A stretch of 64,000 nt of DNA, taken from the NCBI GenBank assembly GCA_007859835.1, contig SJPJ01000001.1:3745437-3809436 (forward strand), written 5' to 3'. The notes beneath the pieces are model-generated. The model did no database searches. It had not been told where the DNA came from and was given only the letters and a program-made list of their open reading frames with translations. The stretch comes from Novipirellula herctigrandis (lineage in GTDB: Bacteria > Planctomycetota > Planctomycetia > Pirellulales > Pirellulaceae). Below are positions 17,641 to 25,396 of the stretch, one piece after another; position 1 is the stretch's first letter; every line of letters starts with the position of its first letter. The position numbers were made by a program, and so were the translations under genes.

Positions 17641-19905
17641 ATGAAACGCTTTGCCAGTTTTCTATTCTTAACGGCGATCGCATTTACCGCTCCGGCACAC
17701 GCTCAACAGGTGCTGGTGGAAGCCGAATCGTTTGATTCGCGTGGCGGTTGGAAGCTCGACACACAGTTTATCGATACAATGGGATCGCCATATCTGCTCG
17801 CTCATGGACTGGGCAGACCAGTGGAGGATGCGACCACCGAAGTGGCGTTTCCCGAGATGGGCGAGTACCGCGTGTTCGTGCGGACAAAAGATTGGGTGGC
17901 ACGCTGGAAAGCCAAGGGGCAGCCCGGACGATTTCAACTCATCGTGGATGGAACGCCGCTCCAAGAGACCTTCGGAACTAAGGGGGTTGAGTGGTTCTGG
18001 CACGATGGCGGAACGGTTCAGATTGAAAACGAAAATGCGACTGTGGCGATTCGCGACCTGACCGGGTTCGACGGACGCTGTGATGCAATCCTGTTTACGA
18101 AGAACGATTCTCCGCCGCCCAATACCTCGGACATTCTACCCAATTGGCGTCGTGAACTGCTGGGCTTGAACGCGACGCCCACCAATATGGATGGCTATGA
18201 CTTGGTGGTTGTCGGTGGCGGCTACGCAGGCATGGGAACTGCGATTTCCGCCGCACGAATGGGGTGCAAAGTCGCGCTCGTGCAGAACCGTCCAGTGCTC
18301 GGCGGCAACGGTTCCAGCGAAGTTCGGGTGTGGGCGATGGGACACATTCGTCGTGGCAAATATCCCCGGATCGGCGAGATCGTCGAAGAGTTCTGCGACC
18401 GTGCAACGAAATCGCCCGGCACCTTCGAAGAGTTTGAAGATGCCAAGAAAGAACGTATCGTTCGTGCCGAGCCAAATATCGATTTATTCCTGAACTATCA
18501 CGCTTTCAAGGTAGAGACCGAAGAAAAACAGATCACTGCGGTCCATGCATTTAACACAAACACGAATGAACGCAAGCGTTTCTCTGGGCGGTTCTTTGTT
18601 GATTGCACTGGCCACGGCACCGTTGGCTATTTGGCGAAAGCTGATTGGGACATGACGCCCGATGGCCGCATGGGAATGAGCAATATGTGGGCATGGGATG
18701 AAGGCGACGCACCCGCGGCGTTCCCGGAAACGCCGTGGGCACTCGACTTGGCGATGGAAGATTTCCCCTATCCTCGTGATCATCACGGCCAATGGTTCTG
18801 GGAAAGCGGTTTCGATAAGGACGCGATCGGCGACGCTGAGGGAATCCGCGATTGGAATCTGCGAGCCGTCTACGGCGCATTCAACGCGATGAAAAATCGT
18901 GATGGCGCGGCAGATCACAAAACTGCGTTCCTGACTTGGATCGCCTTTATCGGTGGCCCACGCGAGTCAAGGCGATTAATGGGGGACGTGATTTTGACTG
19001 GCGATGACGTTGTTGAGAAACGTGAATTCATTGACGGTTGCGTCCCCAGCACATGGTCGATTGACTTGCACTATCCCAAGAAAGAATATGCCGACAAATT
19101 CTCCGAGAATCCTTTCATTTCGATCGCCGAGCACGACAGACGGATTGATCGCGCGTACGGCTATCCGGTTCCGTATCGATGTTTCTATTCTCGCAACATC
19201 CGCAATCTGTTTATGGCGGGGCGCAACATCAGCGTCACTCACAAAGCGTTGGGCACCACGCGCGTAATGAAGACGTGTGGGATGATGGGCGAAGTCGTCG
19301 GAAAGGCGGCCAGTATTTGCGTGCTTCAAAATTGCAAGCCACGCGATATCTACGAGCGCTACTGGAGCGATATGGAAAAGTTGCTTGAGTTACCCGGCAA
19401 AGCCTATCGCCCAACCGTCGAAGATTCGTTCGCGATTCCGGACGACTCATTGGCAAAGGCGGATGGACGTGGGCAAGCCAAGGGGATTGACCCAAGCACG
19501 CTAAAAGGCGTCGTTGTCGATGACCGTGATGCCGACAAGAGCAAACGCTGGCGAGACGCATTTGCCCTGCCGGGATTCGTGGGAACCGGGTACGTCTACG
19601 CTCGCGAGAGTGACGCAGCCACGATTCGATTTCCCGTAAAAGTTCCGGCATCGGGACGCTACGAAATACGCATTGCTTATCATCCGCACCTGAATCGCGG
19701 TTCGACGGTGCCCGTCGTCGTTGAGTACGGCAAAGAGTCATCGACCATGACCGTGAACATGAAACAGCCACCCCAAGAAGACGGTTTCCACAGCATCGGT
19801 CAGTTCGATTTCAGTGAGGGAGATTCAATTATTGTCCAACTATCCAGCGAAGGTGCTGGCGGCGACGTACACGCAGATGCTGTTCAATTGGTCCCCGTTC
19901 AGTGA
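17641..19905 (+). CDS. secreted FAD-dependent oxidoreductase
   Basis: A 754-residue protein; the ATG at 17641 is preferred over one 48 bp upstream because it starts a clean Sec signal ending AHA-QQ. Residues about 22-165 form a beta-sandwich (VLVEAESFDSRGGW, GEYRVFVRTKDW). From about 185 a Rossmann FAD-binding domain begins (DLVVVGGGYAGMG, VLGGNGSSEVR), with FVDCTGHGTVGYLA and FMAGRNISVTHKALGTTRV typical of FAD_oxidored family proteins. The last 110 residues are another beta-sandwich (FVGTGYVYARESD, SGRYEIRIAYHPH) like golvesin/xanthan-lyase C-terminal domains. The family occurs in polysaccharide loci, but the substrate is not established. It lies third in the sigma operon, before the overlapping esterase gene. 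Confidence 0.8.
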   Translation: MKRFASFLFLTAIAFTAPAHAQQVLVEAESFDSRGGWKLDTQFIDTMGSPYLLAHGLGRPVEDATTEVAFPEMGEYRVFVRTKDWVARWKAKGQPGRFQLIVDGTPLQETFGTKGVEWFWHDGGTVQIENENATVAIRDLTGFDGRCDAILFTKNDSPPPNTSDILPNWRRELLGLNATPTNMDGYDLVVVGGGYAGMGTAISAARMGCKVALVQNRPVLGGNGSSEVRVWAMGHIRRGKYPRIGEIVEEFCDRATKSPGTFEEFEDAKKERIVRAEPNIDLFLNYHAFKVETEEKQITAVHAFNTNTNERKRFSGRFFVDCTGHGTVGYLAKADWDMTPDGRMGMSNMWAWDEGDAPAAFPETPWALDLAMEDFPYPRDHHGQWFWESGFDKDAIGDAEGIRDWNLRAVYGAFNAMKNRDGAADHKTAFLTWIAFIGGPRESRRLMGDVILTGDDVVEKREFIDGCVPSTWSIDLHYPKKEYADKFSENPFISIAEHDRRIDRAYGYPVPYRCFYSRNIRNLFMAGRNISVTHKALGTTRVMKTCGMMGEVVGKAASICVLQNCKPRDIYERYWSDMEKLLELPGKAYRPTVEDSFAIPDDSLAKADGRGQAKGIDPSTLKGVVVDDRDADKSKRWRDAFALPGFVGTGYVYARESDAATIRFPVKVPASGRYEIRIAYHPHLNRGSTVPVVVEYGKESSTMTVNMKQPPQEDGFHSIGQFDFSEGDSIIVQLSSEGAGGDVHADAVQLVPVQ

Positions 19906-19916
19906 CCCTTCGACCA

Positions 19917-22280
19917 ATGAAAGTGACGACTTTGATCTGTTCCTATGCGATGGCGAATGCAAAATCACTGGCCGCCTCCTTGTTGCTTGTCGCTGTTGCG
20001 GCTCATGGCAATGCCCAGGAGAACCGTCCGATTGCAGGCTTGGAAGCGGCAGCGTCTCACCGCGCCGCCTCAACGCTTGAGCTGGTTCCCGGCCGTACGG
20101 TCACGAGGACTGCCCAGGGGCAGCACGCGGCGACCTATCACGTCCACGTACCAGCCGATTTTGACCCGGATGTGCCCGCGCGTCCGATCTTGATCGCGTT
20201 CAGTCCCGGCGGTGACGGCAAAGCACTGTTGGAGAAACTCAAGCTGGCTACCGACCCCGTTGGTTGGCTGCTGGTGGGTTGTGACAAGCTACGAAACGGC
20301 ATGGCCGACGATGATCTTGAGATTGAAATCGAGGACGAGATTCTTGCCGACGTGCTAAAGCATGTGCCGCACGACACGCAGCGCATCTATCTCGGTGGTT
20401 TCTCCGGTGGCGCCATGCGAGCCTACGGTATCACTGCGCGCCGTGCCGAACCCTACGCGGGAATCGTGGCCTTTGGCGGCTGGCTCGGAGGCCCAAGTTA
20501 TCAGGACGCGCCGTATCGCGAGAACATGTCAGTCGCCATGGTGACCGGTGTTCGTGATCTGGGGGCGAGCGGCTGGGTAACGATTGATACCAAAACGCTA
20601 AAGCAACGAAACTGCTCGGTCAAGCACTTTTGCTTCGCCGGAGGTCATTCGGTCTCGCCGCCCAAGACGACTCGCGCGGCGATCGGGTGGCTCGACGAAC
20701 AATGGTCCAAGAAAACGCAGGCAAACGAAGGCAACGGTAAGATTCCGCTCGAAGTCCTGTACGTCGGAAAAGCTGGCTCACGTGCCGACGACTTCCTGTC
20801 GTTCTTATCGGAGCACTTTGTTTCGGTGGCGGCAACGAATGCCAGTGATCTAACACTCGAAATGGTCAATCGTGCCGACGTTCTTTTGTTGGACCAAGTC
20901 GTTCGCTCGCTTCCCGACGGATGCACCAAGGCGATGTTGATGATGGGGTCGTCTGCGGCGATGACCGGCGAACGCTACGGTTCCAAGATTGACTGGTTGT
21001 GTCAATGTTTGGACAACGAAGCCTACTCGGTCAACACTTCGCATGCGATCTTTCAAGGACCGCTTCCTGTCAGCCCCACGTTGGTCGAAAAACGCTGTCC
21101 GCATTCCAAACTGAAGATTCAGGCTTGGAAAGTGGAAGAGCCGCAGAAGACGCCGGGGCTCGTCTCCAGCCGCAAACACTTTGCATCCGCCAAGGATTCG
21201 GAAATCATCTCCGGCGGTGTGAATATGAAGGGCGTCAGTGGTGTTCCGCTGGTCCGCGAAGCCCACCGATTTTTGTGGGGCTTTGTGGCTCCGCCAATCG
21301 AAATGACCGAAGAAGGACGCCGCGTCTTCGTCAACTCGCTCGCTTGGATTCACAAGTTTGACGGCGAGGTTCAACGAGAATTTGCGGGCCTTCATGACCG
21401 CAACACCATCAAGAGTGTTTTGGAAAGTCCTTATGTGAGCGCCGAAAACCTACCTCGCTGGTTTCCCGAATCGCTGATCGAGCAAGCAAGCGGCGACAAA
21501 GAAGCAATCCGCAACCATTTCGCGAACCGGATGGACTTTGTCCACGTGCCGACCGGCAGCGGGCTGCTGCAGATCGACCGCGAAGCGGAGCAACTCGGAA
21601 CCCCGATCCAAGATCCAGCGTCCATCGAGAAATGGATTGACATGTTAGATGGCGATCAATCCAAGTTGGCGTTCGGGCTGCTCCAGCGTTACACGCGGCA
21701 GCGCATTCGCCGTAAGCCAAAGCAATGGCGTGAGTGGTTTGCATCGAATAAAGATCAGCTGGTTTTTGTCGAAGACCAAGGCTACCGGTACGTCATCAGG
21801 CCAAAAGACACGCCGCCTGCCAAGGTGATGCAAGCACTGGATAACACAGGTGAATCGCAGACAGAATTGACCGAAGTGTCACCAGTTCTGTTTCAACGTG
21901 GTTTGGCGGCACTTCATACGATTGAGGGTGTTGCTTACCAATACGCTGGATGGAAGGTCACCTTGGTGATACGTGCCCGAGTGAAAGATGGCTGGCACTT
22001 TTATTCATCGACCGAAGACAACGGGACAAACATACCGACGGAAATCCAAGTCGATCTACCAGCGGGGATGGAATTTGTCGGAGAATGGAAGGTTCCTAGG
22101 TCGGTAGATGGACATCTTGGCGATGACGCCACTTTCCAACGTGTGATCCGGCTCGGCAAAACGCCCGTTGACCGCACGGAGATCAGTGGCAGCATCCGCT
22201 TCCAGGCCTGCACCGATAAGAAATGCTTACGACCTCAAACGCTAAACTTCACACTGCCGCTGACCGTCATGGCCAAGTAA
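19917..22280 (+). CDS. esterase-like alpha/beta hydrolase fused to a DsbD-alpha-like domain
   Basis: A 787-residue secreted protein. A signal peptide (to about NAQE) leads to an alpha/beta-hydrolase domain of the PHB-depolymerase/feruloyl-esterase type (about 60-265): ARPILIAFSPGGDG and nucleophile elbow GGFSGG with Ser163, followed by FCFAGGHSVS, a possible catalytic His loop. Residues about 275-500 look like a ThuA/glutamine-amidotransferase-like flavodoxin fold (LEVLYVGKAGSRADDF, RADVLLLDQVV). The last 140 residues resemble the DsbD N-terminal domain (WHFYSSTEDNG, SIRFQACTDKKCLRP with the Cys pair). A GTG at 19902 overlapping the previous stop is an alternative start. The role could be deacylation of a glycan with redox-linked protection, but that is speculation. 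Confidence 0.65.
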   Translation: MKVTTLICSYAMANAKSLAASLLLVAVAAHGNAQENRPIAGLEAAASHRAASTLELVPGRTVTRTAQGQHAATYHVHVPADFDPDVPARPILIAFSPGGDGKALLEKLKLATDPVGWLLVGCDKLRNGMADDDLEIEIEDEILADVLKHVPHDTQRIYLGGFSGGAMRAYGITARRAEPYAGIVAFGGWLGGPSYQDAPYRENMSVAMVTGVRDLGASGWVTIDTKTLKQRNCSVKHFCFAGGHSVSPPKTTRAAIGWLDEQWSKKTQANEGNGKIPLEVLYVGKAGSRADDFLSFLSEHFVSVAATNASDLTLEMVNRADVLLLDQVVRSLPDGCTKAMLMMGSSAAMTGERYGSKIDWLCQCLDNEAYSVNTSHAIFQGPLPVSPTLVEKRCPHSKLKIQAWKVEEPQKTPGLVSSRKHFASAKDSEIISGGVNMKGVSGVPLVREAHRFLWGFVAPPIEMTEEGRRVFVNSLAWIHKFDGEVQREFAGLHDRNTIKSVLESPYVSAENLPRWFPESLIEQASGDKEAIRNHFANRMDFVHVPTGSGLLQIDREAEQLGTPIQDPASIEKWIDMLDGDQSKLAFGLLQRYTRQRIRRKPKQWREWFASNKDQLVFVEDQGYRYVIRPKDTPPAKVMQALDNTGESQTELTEVSPVLFQRGLAALHTIEGVAYQYAGWKVTLVIRARVKDGWHFYSSTEDNGTNIPTEIQVDLPAGMEFVGEWKVPRSVDGHLGDDATFQRVIRLGKTPVDRTEISGSIRFQACTDKKCLRPQTLNFTLPLTVMAK

Positions 22281-22330
22281 GCAACCTACACTGGCTTTGC
22301 TGCCGGACGGTTCACCTTTTCCCATCACGA

Positions 22331-22440
22331 TGGTGGCGATGTGCAGTTCGATCGCCGAACCAAAATACATTACCAACAACGAAACCGCCAACGGACAGCT
22401 TAAGGACACGCCTCGCAAGGGCTGGGAACAATACGATGCA
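22331..22440 (+). pseudogene. C-terminal remnant of a Gfo/Idh/MocA dehydrogenase
   Basis: In two frames one can read GGDVQFDRRTK, then YITNNETANGQLKDTPRKGW and EQYDAL. The intact dehydrogenase at 27972-29333 ends GGTLKFDTEKKQ, ITNNERANQLLKGHAPRKGW, EEYYTM. A 1-nt shift separates the two parts. The scrap sits exactly in the spacer before the sulfatase start, so that gene's untranslated leader is a fossil of another gene's 3' end. Confidence 0.75.
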
Positions 22441-24073
22441 CTTGAGACGACCGACTTACCTCACCGCAATCGCTTTGACGCTTGCCGGTTTACTATTTGT
22501 CAGTTTGCTGTTTGGCGGGATAGATCGAGCGAACGCCGCGCAACGTCCCAACATCATTCTTGTTTTCGCCGACGACATCAGTGCCCGCGAGCTTCCGGTT
22601 TACGGGTCTTCCACCTGGACCAAGGATCGAGGCGACGATAGTTCCGATCTGTCCGTACGTGCCAAGACACCGGTGCTGAACCAAATGGCACAGGAAGGTT
22701 GCTGGGTGAAAACGGCTTGGGCTTCGGTCGTGTGCTCACCGAGTCGCGCCATGATGATGACCGGACGCTACGCACACCTGCACAAATGGTGGAACAACTC
22801 GTACAAGGGGCGAAGTCGAGACCAAAATGGAAATGTGACAACGTGGCCGCTGTACGAAAGCTCGCCGTTGCAAATCGGACATGTTGCTCAGCAAGGCGGT
22901 TATGCGACCTACTGGGCCGGCAAAACGCAGATGGCGGGTGATTTGCGACGGTTCGGATTTGATCAAGGCTGTTTCACCCCTGGTAATCTCGCCGATCAAG
23001 ACAATCCGTTTGCCGATTTTAAAATGGTCAGCAAGAAAGTGGACGGCCAAAAGTTGGTGATCAATGAGGATACCGGGAAGCCGTTTGACACCTACCCGCA
23101 ACACAGCTGGTATTTCTATCCGCACGTTCGCCTAATGCACCACGACGACAAGGATTTCCAGTGGTGGCCCAACACACCCAAATCGATCGATTCGTTCGGG
23201 CTGGGTACGTATGGTCCTGATGTCGAACTCGATTTCATTTTTGATTTCATGGACCGACAGCATGAAAACGGCAAACCGTTCTTCGTGTACCACACCACGC
23301 ATTTGGGGCACGCTGCATTCGATTGGCTCAACACCGAGAACGGCCAGTGCTTTCCTGGCACACCGATCATCCATTGGGACGGAGCGGGCTATACACGAAC
23401 GGAGCCCAACATCAGCGGCGACAACGGTGACTACGATCCGCACGGAACCGTGACCGATACCGGGATCCATCATCACATCAACTATCTCGATTACCAAATG
23501 TGGCTCTATCGCAATAAACTCAAAGCGATGGGCATCGAAGACAACACCGTCGTCATTTTTTGTGCTGATAATGGGACGGCTGGCTATGGCAAGAACAGCC
23601 ATGAAAAACAAAAGGGCGTCCACGTTCCCCTGATCATCTACGCCCCAGGGATGACCAAGCATGGCGAGCAAGATGTGCTGGTGAATATGTCCGACATGTT
23701 ACCGACGATCGCCGATCTTGTTGGCGTTGAGATTCCTGAAGACTACGCGTGCAACGGCGAAAGTTTGGTGCCGTTCTTGTACACTGACAAAGTCAAGCAC
23801 CGCGATTGGATCTACGGTTACAGCCGTGAGCGACAACTCATTCGTGGAGATCTAGTGATGAAGGACGGTAATGATCGCTGGTGGGACGTCTCCGAGGAAC
23901 CCGCTAACCTAATCAGTTATCCCGAAATCACCAACTGGGATGAAGCGTCTGAGCAGCACCAAGCCGAACGCGACAGATTAAACGAAATCCTGCCGCGATT
24001 TGATCTCTTCGACACCGAACCGGATGCACCGGGTGTTGATCTTCCGCCCAAGAAAATGAAAAAAAAGGGATAG
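22436..24073 (+). CDS. type I sulfatase (CSPSR)
   Basis: A 545-residue S1 sulfatase starting at ATG 22436, which gives the hydrophobic leader YLTAIALTLAGLLFVSLLF; the open frame upstream of this point is not coding. Motifs: NIILVFADDISARELP, formylglycine Cys100 in VVCSPSRAMMMTGR, FFVYHTTHLGH, FCADNGTAGYG and HVPLIIYAPG. The C-terminus (YGYSRERQLIRGDLVMKDGN, FDLFDTEPDAPG) matches the decayed sulfatase at 14390-14945. It ends the sigma-factor operon. The unusual ARELP in place of GYGD after the Asp pair marks it as a different S1 subfamily from its neighbours. Sugar substrate unknown. Confidence 0.85.
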   Translation: MHLRRPTYLTAIALTLAGLLFVSLLFGGIDRANAAQRPNIILVFADDISARELPVYGSSTWTKDRGDDSSDLSVRAKTPVLNQMAQEGCWVKTAWASVVCSPSRAMMMTGRYAHLHKWWNNSYKGRSRDQNGNVTTWPLYESSPLQIGHVAQQGGYATYWAGKTQMAGDLRRFGFDQGCFTPGNLADQDNPFADFKMVSKKVDGQKLVINEDTGKPFDTYPQHSWYFYPHVRLMHHDDKDFQWWPNTPKSIDSFGLGTYGPDVELDFIFDFMDRQHENGKPFFVYHTTHLGHAAFDWLNTENGQCFPGTPIIHWDGAGYTRTEPNISGDNGDYDPHGTVTDTGIHHHINYLDYQMWLYRNKLKAMGIEDNTVVIFCADNGTAGYGKNSHEKQKGVHVPLIIYAPGMTKHGEQDVLVNMSDMLPTIADLVGVEIPEDYACNGESLVPFLYTDKVKHRDWIYGYSRERQLIRGDLVMKDGNDRWWDVSEEPANLISYPEITNWDEASEQHQAERDRLNEILPRFDLFDTEPDAPGVDLPPKKMKKKG

Positions 24074-24405
24074 GCAACCATTGATTTTGACATCTTGAAT
24101 GTCCGCACTATCAACGAATTGGCACCGCAGTCCCAAACCCCACGTTCGCTAGCGAGAGAATCACCCCAGATAAACACAAAAAGACACCGATTTAGAAATT
24201 GTTCGCTTATACTTTTCAAGCTATCTGTGTTCATCTACGTCCATCCGTGGTTCTCACCCTCCGGACCAAAGCATTCGGCGCTAAGACCAACCGAGAAACG
24301 AAACGGATACCAAGCAAACTTCACGTCGCCAATTTCTAACAACCAGCACGACAGACGATGCGGCCGCGACGGTCCCCGATCACTTCATGACTTCGCAAGC
24401 GGTCG
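24074..24405. other. spacer with a mobile-type intergenic word
   Basis: No gene is recognisable. At 24221-24256 it holds TGTGTTCATCTACGTCCATC followed by CGTGGTTC, a low-complexity word of a type I remember as dispersed in the spacers of environmental bacterial genomes. A short plus-strand frame near 24384 contains [13 protein letters not shown], reminiscent of a dehydrogenase N-terminus, but it degenerates at once. Confidence 0.4.
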
Positions 24406-25134
24406 TCAAGTCAGCGAGCGAGCGATTGCAGTTTGGATTGATCGGTGCTGGCGACAAAGGAAAAAACTATCGAAATCGCCATGGCAATTTCCGTTGGTGG
24501 TATGAATGCTCTGGCGGGAAACGGACCGATTGGGACGCTCACCACGTCGGCATCGCGATGGTTTGGGATTGTTGCGGCGGGGCAGAACAACAACCCGGTT
24601 TCGGTCGACGGCACAGCCAAGCATCCGGTTGAATTCGCCGATGGGATTTCCATCTTGAATGATCGTTACAACACCGCTCACCGTTCTGGCTTGACGGTCC
24701 CATTCGCTGACGGCGATGTCGCGAATGAATAGTCGCCACGATGTAGACAATGGTGTCTTGTTTAAAGGCGATCTCGGTCGCATGTTCACCCACCGCGGTT
24801 TGCCGTCAGAGAGAGCAGCCAAGATTTCGTTGTCGCCATCGTTGTTGACGTCACCACACCAGAGGTCGCGTACCATATATCCAGTGAGTGGGTTCGGTTT
24901 GTCCCAGAGAGTCTTGCCATCGAAATCCATAGCTGAAATCGCGTCTTCGTAATTGGCGCCGCCAATGACACTCTGGCCGCTAAGTATGCCTGTGCGGACA
25001 TGAATGATCGTGTGTCCGGTGTCATAGCTCCGGATCGCTGATTCGGCAGCCGCAGAATAGCCAATCATGAACAACACACAGATCGCTGGAACGGCCATCC
25101 ATTTGTTGACAGAATTCGTGGCGCAAAGTGCCAT
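24406..25134 (-). pseudogene. truncated FG-GAP/VCBS repeat protein
   Basis: The first 110 residues read as a secreted repeat protein: signal peptide (to about AAAES), RSYDTGHTIIHVRTGIL, SAMDFDGKTLWDKP and VRDLWCGDVNNDGDNEIL, the last being a calcium-binding FG-GAP/VCBS blade (DxNxDGxxE). After ILAALSDGK the sequence loses its repeat character, becomes Arg-rich, and other frames open, as expected after a frameshift or deletion. Full-length relatives carry several blades. Probably a dead gene fragment. Confidence 0.55.
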
Positions 25135-25396
25135 TTGTGGTGTTCCACATAAAGCACATCGCCAAGTCGAACGCTCTACTCACCGGTACGCGGCGAAGGG
25201 ATTGCAAACGCGAATACCACTTTTTTCGTTGTCTCGCCTCTAGGCGGTTTTTCCGCAAGCGCGGCCCATCCGACGGAAGGCGGCACTACAAACGACGTGC
25301 GCCAGTATTCAAACAAAAAAAGACGCCGTCCCATTGGGAAGGCTTGGATTCGAGATAGCGAATGTTGCTCTGACCTGATTGCATTTGCGCTGTGCT
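25135..25396. other. spacer
   Basis: About 260 bp between the DUF5703 gene and the VCBS fragment. It includes a small hairpin with T-run (CGCCT/AGGCG near 25235-25250) on the plus strand, where no plus-strand gene ends. No gene is seen. Confidence 0.4.

Noticed and set aside
22223..22435. Upstream extension of the sulfatase frame
   Set aside because: It overlaps the esterase-fusion gene and the dehydrogenase scrap and lacks any sulfatase homology; ATG 22436 starts a proper signal peptide.
24384..24626. Plus-strand dehydrogenase N-terminus ([13 protein letters not shown])
   Set aside because: Only about 15 residues look right and the continuation does not resemble the family; may be chance opposite the VCBS fragment.
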